Source: Planctomycetota bacterium
GTDB taxonomy: Bacteria > Planctomycetota > B15-G4
Length of the DNA: 64,000 bases
Assembly (NCBI GenBank): GCA_029259715.1
Contig: JAJDEP010000012.1
Span: forward strand, 62,001 to 126,000
Direction of reading: 5' to 3'
Below, piece by piece: positions 7,361 through 17,215 of this stretch. The notes below the pieces were generated by a model. That model made no database searches and was not told where the DNA came from. It saw nothing but the letters and a program-made list of their open reading frames with translations. Within the stretch, counting starts at the first letter, position 1, and every line of letters begins with the position of its first letter. A program made the translations under genes and the position numbers.

Positions 7361-8784
7361 CGACGAGCGAAGCCATCGGGCGCGACCCTGGTCCCGATCT
7401 GCTGGCCTGGCCCCTGCTCGGCTCGCTCCTGTTGCGGCGTCGCCTGTGGCAGGGGCTGATGCTGGCCGTGTCGATCGTCCTCATCGTGCACGGCTTCCTG
7501 GGCCCGCAGCTCGCGCCGAAGAACCTGTCGACGCTGGTGGTGTGGGTCCACTATCGCGGACTGCTCATCGCGACGCTGCTGCTGGCCGGCAACATCTTCT
7601 GCATGGCCTGCCCCTTCATGCTCCCGCGCGACCTCGTGCGCCGCTTCACCCGTCCGGTCCGCGCCTGGCCGCGGGCCCTGCGCGGCAAGGTCCCGGGCGT
7701 CGTGTTGTTCGTGTTCGTGCTCTACACCTACGAGCTGTTCGACCTGTGGGCCTCTCCGTGGGCCACGTCGCTCGTGATCGTGCTGTACTTCGCGCTGGCC
7801 GCCGCCGTCGATGCCTGCTTCTCGGGGGCCCCGTTCTGCAAGTCGGTCTGCCCCATCGGCCAGTTCAACTTCGTCGCGAGCACGGTGTCCCCGCTCGAGG
7901 TGCGCGCCCGCGATTCCGGCACCTGCGCGACCTGCAGCGGACACGAGTGCCTGACCGGGAACACCGAGCGCGAGGCCCGCGGCTGCGAGACCGGCCTGTT
8001 CCTGCCGGAGAAGGTCGGCAACATGGACTGCACCTTCTGCCTCGACTGCGCGCGGGCGTGTCCCCACGACAACGTCATGCTGACCACGCGGCTGCCCGGC
8101 GAGGAGTTGATGGACGACCGGTCGGGATCCGGCGTGGGACGTCGTTCCAACCGGGGCGACCTCGCGCTGCTGGCGCTGGTCTTCACATTCGGCGCCCTGC
8201 TCAACGCCTTCGGCATGGTCAGCCCCGTCTATGCCTTCCAACAGGGCCTCGCCGCGGCCCTCGGCACGACCAGCGAGGCTGCCGTGCTCGGCGTCCTGTT
8301 CGGCATCGTCCTCTGCCTCGAGCCGGCGCTGTTGCTCGGCGGCGCCGCGGCCCTTTCGCGACGAGCGCTCCCCGCGCGCCTCGGACTGTGGACCGTCGTC
8401 GTGCGCTTCGCCCACGGGTTGGTGCCCTTGGGCGTGGGCGTGTGGGCGGCCCACTACGGATTCCACCTGCTCACCGGACTCTGGACCTTCGTGCCCGTCG
8501 CCCAGAAAGCCGCCGCCGATGCCGGCCTGCCCCTCCTCGGCGTCCCCCGCTGGGGCGTGGGCGGCCTGCGCGAGGGCATCGTGCAACCCATCGAGATGGG
8601 ACTGCTGGGGCTCGGCACGGTGGTGTCCCTCGTGGTGCTCTGGAGCATCGCGCGGCGCGAGGCGCCCCGGCGGACATTGGCCGCCTACCTGCCCTGGGCC
8701 ATCGTCGCCCTCGCACTCTGCGCCTCCGCGGTCTGGCTGCTCTCCCAGCCCATGGAGATGCGCGGAACGTTCCTGGAGTCGTGA
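7357..8784 (+). CDS. FixG/NosR-like membrane polyferredoxin
   Basis: 475 residues. The N-terminal half has four transmembrane helices with CMACPFMLPRDL on a membrane face and CFSGAPFCKSVCPIGQF, the hallmark of the CcoG/FixG and NosR/NapH group. Two further cysteine clusters follow (CATCSGHEC and CTFCLDCARACPHDN), giving ligands for about two [4Fe-4S] clusters. The C-terminal half has five or six more helices instead of the immunoglobulin-like tail of CcoG, so it is not a simple CcoG orthologue. Proteins of this group move electrons across the inner membrane, for example to reduce Cu(II) for oxidase assembly or to feed N2O reductase. It overlaps the FixH-like gene (ATGA), which strengthens the FixG-FixH analogy. 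Confidence 0.85.
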   Translation: MTTSEAIGRDPGPDLLAWPLLGSLLLRRRLWQGLMLAVSIVLIVHGFLGPQLAPKNLSTLVVWVHYRGLLIATLLLAGNIFCMACPFMLPRDLVRRFTRPVRAWPRALRGKVPGVVLFVFVLYTYELFDLWASPWATSLVIVLYFALAAAVDACFSGAPFCKSVCPIGQFNFVASTVSPLEVRARDSGTCATCSGHECLTGNTEREARGCETGLFLPEKVGNMDCTFCLDCARACPHDNVMLTTRLPGEELMDDRSGSGVGRRSNRGDLALLALVFTFGALLNAFGMVSPVYAFQQGLAAALGTTSEAAVLGVLFGIVLCLEPALLLGGAAALSRRALPARLGLWTVVVRFAHGLVPLGVGVWAAHYGFHLLTGLWTFVPVAQKAAADAGLPLLGVPRWGVGGLREGIVQPIEMGLLGLGTVVSLVVLWSIARREAPRRTLAAYLPWAIVALALCASAVWLLSQPMEMRGTFLES

Positions 8785-8785
8785 G

Positions 8786-9370
8786 GTGAGGCTCGCATGG
8801 CATGGCCTGCTCGGGGTGTCGCTGCTGCTCGCGTGGGCCGGGCCGCTCGCCGGCACGCTGCACGCCCACGAGGGCCCGCCGTTCCCGATCCTGGTGGATG
8901 AGGTCGACGGGCCCTGGTCGATCTCCGTCTGGGCCGACCCGGACGTCGGCACGGGCACGTTCTGGATCCAGATCGAGGCCACTCCCGGAGTCGACCTGCC
9001 GGACGACACCCGAGCCAGCGTGCACGTCAGGCCTGCGGACGGACGACTCGACGAGACCACGTGGCCGGCCGAGCCCGAGGCGTGGGACCGCGGGCAACAG
9101 CACGTCGCCAAGGTCGAGTTCCCCACCCGCGAATTCTGGCAGGTGCGGATCGTGCTCGAGAGCGAGTCCGCGGCGCAGACGACCGAGCGCACCCTGCGCG
9201 TCGAGGTCACGCCCCCCGGATACGGCCCCCTCGACCTGTTGCTCTACCTGTGGCCATTCCTCGCGCTCGCCGCACTGTGGATCAAGGCGATCGGCAAGCG
9301 GCGCGCAGCGATCCGCGCTTGCGCCCCGGCCGGGCTCGAGTGCGGGTCCGAGCCCGGGTCCGATGCCTGA
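8786..9370 (+). CDS. Exported, C-terminally anchored periplasmic protein of module A
   Basis: 194 residues from a GTG at 8786, 1 bp after the previous stop. A signal peptide ends near AGTLHAHEG. The mature part is a beta-rich domain of about 140 residues (ISVWADPDVGTGTFW, then alternating strands). A transmembrane helix at about 150-170 (LLLYLWPFLALAALW) and a short basic tail with two Cys end the protein. The N-terminal HAHEG of the mature protein could bind a metal. No named family is recognised. Context suggests a partner of the polyferredoxin. The frame is open upstream through the polyferredoxin gene, but that part is a shadow. Confidence 0.75.
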   Translation: MRLAWHGLLGVSLLLAWAGPLAGTLHAHEGPPFPILVDEVDGPWSISVWADPDVGTGTFWIQIEATPGVDLPDDTRASVHVRPADGRLDETTWPAEPEAWDRGQQHVAKVEFPTREFWQVRIVLESESAAQTTERTLRVEVTPPGYGPLDLLLYLWPFLALAALWIKAIGKRRAAIRACAPAGLECGSEPGSDA

Positions 9371-9410
9371 CTCTCTCTGCTCCTGTGACTTCCCCTTGTG
9401 AGGCCCCTCC

Positions 9411-9614
9411 GTGGTGCTCAAGTCCCTGATCCTCGGCGTCTCGGTGGTGCTCATGGCCGTCGTCGCCCTCTTGTCCGTCGCCGGCATCCGCTGGGGCCTG
9501 GAGGCGCAGTGGCCTCCCCTGTCCGGCGGCCCTGTCGTGCTCGCCGTCTCCGGCCTCGCCGCCCTGATCTGCCTCTGGCGCCTGTGGGCGACGCGTCATG
9601 ATCACCTCCGCTGA
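9411..9614 (+). CDS. Small two-helix membrane protein
   Basis: 67 residues starting at GTG 9411 (a second GTG follows at 9414). Two hydrophobic helices (about 5-27 and 42-60) are joined by a short loop with WGLEAQWPPLSGG. The 3' end overlaps the start of the porin gene by 17 bp, which supports translation. No family is recognised. It could be a small subunit of the FixG-like complex. Confidence 0.6.
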   Translation: MVLKSLILGVSVVLMAVVALLSVAGIRWGLEAQWPPLSGGPVVLAVSGLAALICLWRLWATRHDHLR

Positions 9615-11010
9615 TCAGCGCGGTCTCCGCACCGGCCTGCTGTTGCTCGCCTCGGCCTGCGCCCTGGCGGCAGCCCCGGCCGCGCCGGACGACTCCGGAT
9701 GGGATTCGCGGGTGCCCCCACCCTTCCCGCTCATCGAGGCCGAGTCCAAGACGGAAGGGGAAGACACCGATGACGCCGGGCCCACAGTGCTCGGCGCGGG
9801 CTGGACCGTCGACGTGGGCGGCCAATTCCGCTACCGCCTCATGCACGAGAACAACAAGTCTCTCACCGGGGCAAGCCCGCGACGCAACGACTTCCACCTG
9901 TGGCGCACCCGCATCCACGGAGACTTCCGCAACGACAACGGCATGCGCGTCTTCGTCGAGGCGGTCGACGCACGCATCAACGGTGAAGAGCGCAGCCCTC
10001 TGCCCATCGATCGCAATGACTTCGACCTGCTCAACGCCTACGTCGAGTACGACGCCGGCGTGCCCGCGTTCCGCCTGGGACGCATGGAGTTGCAAGAGGG
10101 GGCCCAGCGCCTGGTGTCCCCGCTCGAGTGGGGCAACACCCGACGCACCTTCGAGGGCGGCATGGTGCGCCTCGACCACGCCGACGGCGGGCGCACCGAC
10201 CTGTTCGTGGCGCACCCGGTGATGGTGGACGTGCACGACTCCGACAAGCGCGACAAGGGGCGCTGGTTTTCGGGCCTGTATCACAGCGGGAAGTCCGAAG
10301 AGGGCCAGTCCAACTGGGACCTGTTCGCCCTCGCACTGAACGAAGTCGACGACGTCCTTGTGGCCGACGACGGCTCGCCCGGCGACATGGACCTCTACAC
10401 CGTGGGCGGCCGTTGGGCCGACAGGTGCGGTCCGTTCGACTACGAATTCTGGGGGGCGCGCCAGTTCGGCCACCGGGCCGGCGACATGATCAGGGCCCAT
10501 GCCTGGTCGGCGCGCTTCGGTTGGACCTTCGCGGACATCGCCGGGGCGCCACGGCTCGGTCTCGATGTCGACTCCGCCAGCGGTGACTCGAGGCCCGGCG
10601 ACGGAAAGGTCGAGACCTTCAACCAACTCTACCCGCTTGGCCATGCCTACTTCGGATTCCTCGACATGGTCGGGCGGCAGAACATCTTCGCCGTATCGCC
10701 CAACCTTACCGTGAAGCTGGACGAGCGCACGACCTTCCGTACAGCGTGGCACTCCTTCCGGCTCGCCGAGGCCGCCGATGCCCTCTACAACGCCGGTGGA
10801 GCCGCCCTCTTCGTCGATCCGACCGGCGCGGCTGGGCGTGAGTTGGGCAACGAACTCGACCTGACCCTGAAGCACAAGCCCACCTGGTGGGACGGGCGTT
10901 CGACCATCCTGCTGGGCTGGTCGAAGTTCTTCGCCGGCGAACGCATGGACGATCTGGGCGGCCGGGGCGACGCACGCCTGTTCTACCTGCAGGTGTTGCT
11001 GGACTTCTGA
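9598..11010 (+). CDS. Alginate-export-type outer-membrane porin
   Basis: 470 residues. A signal peptide of about 25 residues (GLLLLASACALAAAPAAP) is followed by a long beta-rich region with alternating aromatic residues and charged loops: FRYRLMHENN, the RNDFHLWRTRIHGDFR segment and YVEYDAGVPAFRLGRMELQEGAQR. This is the pattern of the alginate_exp (AlgE-like) family. The last residue is Phe (VLLDF), the usual beta-barrel C-terminus. Relatives form 18-stranded anion-selective barrels. In this setting it may pass anions such as nitrate or nitrite rather than alginate, since no alginate genes are present. That is inference from context. Confidence 0.82.
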   Translation: MITSADQRGLRTGLLLLASACALAAAPAAPDDSGWDSRVPPPFPLIEAESKTEGEDTDDAGPTVLGAGWTVDVGGQFRYRLMHENNKSLTGASPRRNDFHLWRTRIHGDFRNDNGMRVFVEAVDARINGEERSPLPIDRNDFDLLNAYVEYDAGVPAFRLGRMELQEGAQRLVSPLEWGNTRRTFEGGMVRLDHADGGRTDLFVAHPVMVDVHDSDKRDKGRWFSGLYHSGKSEEGQSNWDLFALALNEVDDVLVADDGSPGDMDLYTVGGRWADRCGPFDYEFWGARQFGHRAGDMIRAHAWSARFGWTFADIAGAPRLGLDVDSASGDSRPGDGKVETFNQLYPLGHAYFGFLDMVGRQNIFAVSPNLTVKLDERTTFRTAWHSFRLAEAADALYNAGGAALFVDPTGAAGRELGNELDLTLKHKPTWWDGRSTILLGWSKFFAGERMDDLGGRGDARLFYLQVLLDF

Positions 11011-11131
11011 TCCGCGAGCCGGCCTTGCGGGGCCCATGCCGGAGGGTCAAGCTGGGAACGATCTCCAGCGGTTGCCCACGAGTCCGCGGATGCTCGTGAC
11101 GCACCCCCTCACTCGACTCGGAGGAATGCGC

Positions 11132-11584
11132 ATGTCGACACGCTTCACGCACCTCGTGCTGCTCGCCCTGGCGGCCCTGGCCGCGAGCGGGTGCGCCGTC
11201 ACGCAGGAGCAGAACCGCCGCCTGCTCAACGCCATGGACGCCTCGCTCACGCCGTGCTGCGACGGTGGACGCTGGGCCCTCGCCCCGGTCGCCCTGCCCC
11301 TGGGCCTGGTGGCGGGCGTGCTCGACGCGGTGGTCGTGCATCCCGCCACGGCCGTCGACGACGCCTGGGGCGACACGGTCGAGTTGCTCTGGACGCCCGA
11401 GGGCGAGTCGCGCCTGCGCCGCGCGGTGCTGACGCCGTTCATGGCCGCCTTCACCGCCCCGGTGTTCGTGGGCAGCTGGCTCGGACGTTGCTTGCTGCCC
11501 ATCAGCCCCCGCGACGAACGCGCGACCGCCCCGCCGGAGCGAACGCCTCTCCCCCGCAAGGCCGAAGTGAGGGTCGCATCGTGA
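11132..11584 (+). CDS. Lipoprotein, first of a paralogous pair
   Basis: 150 residues. GGAGGA at 11120-11125 abuts the ATG at 11126 but is correctly spaced (6 bp) for the ATG at 11132, so the latter is chosen. A signal peptide ends in the lipobox LAASGC. The mature part contains a hydrophobic stretch (ALPLGLVAGVLDAVVVHPATAVDDAW) and a second one near the C-terminus. The next gene encodes the same layout (leader, NAM, LP..VLD..VHP..VDDA), so the two arose by duplication. Function unknown. The LP-x-x-x-D pattern is faintly reminiscent of YceK-type lipoproteins. Confidence 0.75.
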   Translation: MSTRFTHLVLLALAALAASGCAVTQEQNRRLLNAMDASLTPCCDGGRWALAPVALPLGLVAGVLDAVVVHPATAVDDAWGDTVELLWTPEGESRLRRAVLTPFMAAFTAPVFVGSWLGRCLLPISPRDERATAPPERTPLPRKAEVRVAS

Positions 11585-12057
11585 CCACCCGCACACTCAC
11601 GCCCACGCTCATCCGCACGACTGCCCTGCTGCTGGCGCTCCTCGTCGCCACCACGGGCTGCGCGTGGACCAACCGCGACAACCGCCCCGTGTGGAACGCC
11701 ATGGAGGAGCACCTGGTGCCCGAGGGCGACGTGGCCTTCGTGGCCGCCCTGCCGCTCACCATCCCCGGCGGCATCGTCGCCTTCGTCCTCGACACCTTCA
11801 TCGTGCACCCGGCCATGGTCGTCGACGACGCCGCCGCCGACGCCGGCGACCTGTGGGAGGACATCGAGTGGGCCGAGCACTACTACACCGAGCTGGCCAG
11901 CGTGCCCTTCCGGGCGGCGTTCACGCCGCTCGTGTTCGTCGTCACCTTCCTCGGCCGCAGCGCCTTCGACATCCCGCCCCACGACGACGAGCCGCCGCGG
12001 CGCAAGCCGATCCCCGCAGCACCCCCACCCGACGCGCCCCGCCCCGACGAAGAATAG
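11581..12057 (+). CDS. Lipoprotein, second of a paralogous pair
   Basis: 158 residues from the GTG at 11581, which overlaps the previous stop (GTGA). The lipobox is VATTGC. It shares with its neighbour the blocks WNAMEEHL, ALPLTIPGGIVAFVLDTFIVHPAMVVDDA and a second hydrophobic segment (FTPLVFVVTFLG), and ends in a Pro/Asp-rich tail. It is the last gene before a 20-bp palindrome and the second kinase-regulator pair, and so probably ends the module A transcript. A 121-bp gap separates this pair from the porin gene, so a separate promoter is possible. Confidence 0.75.
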   Translation: MTTRTLTPTLIRTTALLLALLVATTGCAWTNRDNRPVWNAMEEHLVPEGDVAFVAALPLTIPGGIVAFVLDTFIVHPAMVVDDAAADAGDLWEDIEWAEHYYTELASVPFRAAFTPLVFVVTFLGRSAFDIPPHDDEPPRRKPIPAAPPPDAPRPDEE

Positions 12058-12058
12058 T

Positions 12059-12078
12059 CCTACGCTCTAGAGCGTAGG
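12059..12078. terminator. 20-bp perfect palindrome between module A and sensor kinase 2
   Basis: CCTACGCTCTAGAGCGTAGG reads the same on both strands and begins 1 bp after the lipoprotein stop codon. As RNA it would form an 8-bp stem with a CUAG loop. No T-run follows. It may terminate module A, or be an operator for the kinase gene that starts 40 bp downstream. Confidence 0.5.
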
Positions 12079-12118
12079 CGCGACCCATCGCGCGCGCCGC
12101 GCGGCCTATCATGGGCCC

Positions 12119-14535
12119 ATGCGTGATCCGCTCGCCCGCATCTCGGTTCGCTCCAAGCTGGCCATCATGTTCGTGGGGCTGTCGCTCATCGCCTACGGGC
12201 TCGGCGGCTTCCTGGTCTCGCGGTCGGCCGAGCGGGCGCTCGAAGACGAGATCCTCTCGCGCCTCGAGTACCAGTGTCACGAATTCGCGACGGCCCTCGA
12301 CGGTTCGCTGCGCCTGCTCGCGCGGCGGGCCGAAGACTTCGCGTCCGACGGTCTGATCCGCAGCTCCGCCGCCCGCCTGCAGGCCGCGCGCTCGCAGGCG
12401 AATGACCCGGCAGGCGCAGGCGCAGGCGCAGGCGCAGGCGCAGACGCAGGCGCAGACGACGACGCTGACGCACGCGGCGCGGCGGCTGCCGGCGACCGCA
12501 CCGACCTTGACGCGCTGGCCGCGGAACTGCGGCGCCACCTGCGCGAGAACAAGCTGCCCCTCGAACCGGCCTTCGCCAACCTCGCGGTGACGGACGCCGA
12601 CGGCGCCGTGCTCGTCGCCGTGCACGCCGACGACGCCCGGCGCCTCGACACCCGCGCCGACGACCTGGCCGCGGCGACGTCGTTGGCCGGCGAACGCACG
12701 CGGGTGAGCGGCATCCTGCCCCCCGTCGGCGAACTCGGTCGCCCGGGCCTGCTCCTGGCCACGCCCCTGCGCGCCCTCGACGGCTCGCGCGACGTCGGCC
12801 GCCTGCTCGTGCTCGTGCGGGCCGAGGACTGGGTGCGCGGCGCCGTGTCCGCCCTCGACGCCGGCCACGACGAGGGCGAGGTGACCCTGATCCTGCGCGA
12901 CCGGTCGCGGCGTCAGTTGGTGGCGTCGCTGGGCGACGGTGGTCAGCCCGGCCCCCTGCGGGTGGAGCCGAGCGACGCGCCGGCGGAGACCGGCCGGGTC
13001 CGCTACGCACCGGTGCGGGGCACCTTCGCCCAGTCGTTCCCCGTGCCCAGCAGCGGCTGGATCGTGGAGGTGACCCTCGACGTGCGCGACGCCCTGCTGC
13101 CCGTGTCGGGCCTGCGCAGCCGCTTCATCGGCGTGGGCGTGGTGCTGGCGCTGCTCTCGATGGCGTTGCTGTACTTCCCCATGCGCTTCGTCGCCCGGCC
13201 GCTGGCGCGCATGACCCGGGCCGCCGAACAGCTCAGCCGCGGCGCACTGGAGACGCGGGTGACGGTCGAGTCGAACGACGAGATCGGCGAACTCGGCGCG
13301 GCCTTCAACGGCATGGCCCAGGCCATCCAGGAGCGCACGCACCGCCTCGAGGTGGTGGCCGCCGAGCTGCGCGACCGTCAGGCGGAGTTGCGCACGGGCC
13401 ACGACCGCATGCAGACGGTCATCTCCTCCATGCACGACGGCCTGTTGGTACTCGATGCCGAGGGCAAGGTGCTCATGTCCAACGGCGCGGCGCGCCCCCT
13501 GCTCGGACTCATTGAGAAGGGCGTGATCGGACGCAGCCACCACGTGTGCCACGACGGTCTCGGCACGGGACCCGATGACGCCGCCGGCATCGACGGCCCG
13601 CCCACCGAGTCGAGTTGCTTCGGCTGCCTGCTCGACGTCCACGGGCCGCCGCGCTCGTGCATGGTCGACGCCGACGCCCGCACCTTCGAGATCCACACCA
13701 CGCCCCTGCCCCTCGACGGCGTGCGCAGCGGCGGGCGGGTGCTCGTGTGCCGCGACGTCACCGACCGCATCCACAGCGACGAGCGGGAGATCCACAACGA
13801 GCGGCTGGCGGTGCTGGGCGAGGTTGCCGCCGTGGTGGCCCACGAGCTCAACAACCCGCTAGCCTCGATCAGCATGTTCAACCAGATGCTCGCGGCCGAC
13901 CTGCCCACCGAGTCGCCGCTGCGCGAGAACACCGACGTCATCGGCCGCAACACCGACGCGGCCAAGCGCACCATCCGCGAGCTGCTCGACTATGCCACCG
14001 GCGCGACGCCCGAGGTGGGACCGATGGACGTCCACGCCACCCTCGAGGACGTGGCCCGCTTCCTGCGCCCGCTCAGCGAGCGGGCCGGCGTCGCCGTGCG
14101 CCTCGACCTGGGCGCGCGCGCCTCCGAGGTCACCGGCGACGAGGTGCAGCTGCGTCAGATGTTCGTGAACCTGGTCATGAACGGCATCCAGGCCGTGGCG
14201 CGGGGCCCGGACGCGGCGGGCGGCGCGGTGACCTGCACGACCCGCGACGATGGCGACCGCCTCGTCGTCGACGTGTCCGACACCGGCTCGGGCATCGCAC
14301 CCGAGGACCGCGAACGCATCTTCCGGCCGTTCTTCACGACCAAGTCCCGCGGCGAGGGCACCGGGCTGGGCCTGTCGACCACCCGCCGCCTGGCCGAGAT
14401 GCACGGCGGCAGCCTCGCGTTGGTGGGGTCGTCGCAGGCAGGAACCGTGTTCCGGGTGCGACTGCGCCCACGCGCTGCGGCGCCGGTCGTCGAGAATCCG
14501 GTCGTCGAGAATCCGGCCGTCGACGGAGCGGTCTC

Positions 14536-14539
<4 letters not shown>
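12119..14539 (+). CDS. Membrane sensor histidine kinase (pair 2)
   Basis: 806 residues. The first transmembrane helix lies at about 14-32 and the second at about 337-360, around a 300-residue periplasmic region. A HAMP domain (about 361-412) leads into a PAS-type domain (about 434-550). That domain is unusual in holding several Cys and His: HHVCHDG near 475, SCFGC near 499-503 and a Cys at about 512. HisKA has His near 574 in VVAHELNNPLAS, and HATPase_c shows VNLVMNGIQA, DTGSGI and GTGLGLS. A Gly-Ala-Asp stretch encoded by a hexanucleotide repeat sits in the periplasmic part. The stop overlaps the regulator start (ATGA). The pair is followed by the second sigma-54 promoter, so it should control the nitrate respiration operon. 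Confidence 0.93.
12411..12458 (+). repeat. Hexanucleotide tandem repeat inside sensor kinase 2
   Basis: Eight units of CAGGCG (units 6 and 8 are CAGACG) run in frame with the kinase gene and encode alternating Ala and Gly/Asp in the periplasmic domain, about residues 98-113. Gain or loss of units would change linker length by two residues without breaking the frame. Confidence 0.85.
14483..14512 (+). repeat. 15-bp tandem duplication at the kinase 2 C-terminus
   Basis: CCGGTCGTCGAGAAT occurs twice in direct succession, followed by a partial third copy. It encodes PVVEN-PVVEN-PAVDG in the tail of the kinase, beyond the ATPase domain. Confidence 0.8.
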
Positions 14540-16032
<1,493 letters not shown>

Positions 16033-16069
16033 CCGCTTCCTGCCGGAGGCAGCGCTGACAACGGCTGTT

Positions 16070-16106
16070 GGCACCTCGTGCCGCGACAAGCGCATCGATG
16101 GATGCG
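16070..16106. promoter_or_regulatory. Two dyads, candidate enhancer sites for regulator 2
   Basis: GGCAC-ctc-GTGCC (16070-16082) and CGCATC-gatg-GATGCG (16091-16106) are perfect inverted repeats about 165-200 bp upstream of the second sigma-54 promoter, a normal distance for NtrC-type enhancers. The first resembles known NtrC boxes in its TGGCAC...GTGCC form. The remaining bases from 16107 to 16268 show nothing else convincing. Confidence 0.4.
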
Positions 16107-16268
16107 TGGCGCGCCGAACGGGTGCCGCGCCGCGAGCACTGTGGCTGAGGCCCTCGCTCGCCTGCGCCTGGGAAACAAGGCCTTCCGCGCGACCAGCCGG
16201 CCTTGATCGGCGCGGTCACGCGACGCCCACCGCGCCCTCCCCCGAGCGGCCGCCTTCGGCACGGCCAT

Positions 16269-16284
16269 TGGCACGGCCCTTGCA
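16269..16284 (+). promoter_or_regulatory. Sigma-54 (-24/-12) promoter of the nitrate respiration operon
   Basis: TGGCACGGCCCTTGCA is a full match to the sigma-54 consensus TGGCACGNNNNTTGCW. GG is at 16270-16271 and GC at 16282-16283, 10 bp apart. Transcription should start near 16295, about 27 nt before the ATG of the cytochrome c gene. It differs from the module A promoter at only two positions. Confidence 0.9.
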
Positions 16285-16321
16285 CTAGGTGCTGGTCGAG
16301 CACTCCGAACGGGGCGAGGCC

Positions 16322-17215
16322 ATGGGCAAGACGACGGGCAGGTGGACACTGGCGTTGGCCGCGGGCCTGCTGCTCGGCGGCACCGCCGCCGCCCAGGGCG
16401 CCAGCGACGAGGCCTACGAATACTTCGCGCGCAACTGTGTGAGCTGCCACACCATCGGCGGCGGCCCCCTCGCCGGCCCCGACCTGGCCGGCCTGCTCGA
16501 CCGCCGCGACCGCGACTGGCTGAGCGCCTTCCTGCTCGACCCGGCCGGCGTCATCGACAGCGGTGACGTCTATGCCCAGGCGCTGCTGCGCGACGCCCGG
16601 GGCGTCTACATGCCGACCCCGCCCGGCATCACGGCCGACCTCGCCGACAAGCTCCTCACCGTCATCGCGGTGGAAGACGGCCTCGACAAGAGCCGCTTCG
16701 CCGGCCTGCAGCTCTCCGACCGGCCGCTCACCCCCGTCGACATCGCCCTCGGACGCCAGCTCTTCAATGGCACGACCGCCTTCGCGAGCGGCTCGCCGGC
16801 CTGCTTCGCGTGCCACACCGTCGAAGGCGCCGCCGGCTTCGGGGGCGGACGGCTCGGCCTCGACCTGACCACCGTCTACGCGCGCATGGAGGGCCGCAAG
16901 GCGCTCGGCGCCTGGCTGGGCGCGCCGCCATCGCCGGTGATGGCGCCCCTGTTCCAGGACGCGCCCCTCGACGCCGACGAGATCCTGGCGTTGACGGCCT
17001 ACCTCAAGCACACGTCGGAGAGCGGCGTGGAGCAGGCGAGTTCGGGCGTGCTCGCCTTCCTGCTCACGGGACTCGGCCTCGCCGCCGTGCTGCTCGTGCT
17101 GTTCGACGTCGCCTGGAAGGACCGCTACCGCTCCACGCGGCGCACGCTCGTCGAGGGTCGACGCAGCCCGCGCCTCGCTTCCCGAGCGGTCGAAGGAATG
17201 GAGGGCACACCGTGA
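16322..17215 (+). CDS. Membrane-anchored diheme cytochrome c
   Basis: 297 residues from the ATG at 16322. A cleavable or anchoring signal peptide ends near TAAAQGAS. Two haem-binding motifs are present, CVSCH (39-43) and CFACH (161-165), each in a separate class I-like domain, with Met ligands likely downstream. A transmembrane helix near 247-270 ([17 protein letters not shown]) anchors the protein with a basic cytoplasmic tail. It is the first gene after the sigma-54 promoter and overlaps narG (GTGA). A leading cytochrome c is unusual for respiratory narGHJI. It fits either an electron acceptor for alternative complex III or a partner of the NarGHI-type enzyme, as in some nitrite-oxidiser clusters. 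Confidence 0.9.
   Translation: MGKTTGRWTLALAAGLLLGGTAAAQGASDEAYEYFARNCVSCHTIGGGPLAGPDLAGLLDRRDRDWLSAFLLDPAGVIDSGDVYAQALLRDARGVYMPTPPGITADLADKLLTVIAVEDGLDKSRFAGLQLSDRPLTPVDIALGRQLFNGTTAFASGSPACFACHTVEGAAGFGGGRLGLDLTTVYARMEGRKALGAWLGAPPSPVMAPLFQDAPLDADEILALTAYLKHTSESGVEQASSGVLAFLLTGLGLAAVLLVLFDVAWKDRYRSTRRTLVEGRRSPRLASRAVEGMEGTP

Noticed and set aside
12411-12458. CAGGCG array considered as CRISPR-like or intergenic repeat
   Set aside because: Units are 6 bp with no spacers, and the array is in frame inside a kinase gene.
16060-16090. TTGGCACCTCGTGCCGCG looks like the left half of another sigma-54 promoter
   Set aside because: The -24 half is good, but no TTGC element lies at the required 10-bp distance. 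It is better read as an inverted repeat.
16810-17211. Upstream in-frame extension of narG through the cytochrome c gene
   Set aside because: The cytochrome frame has CxxCH motifs and a membrane anchor there. The GTG at 17212 gives the normal NarG length.
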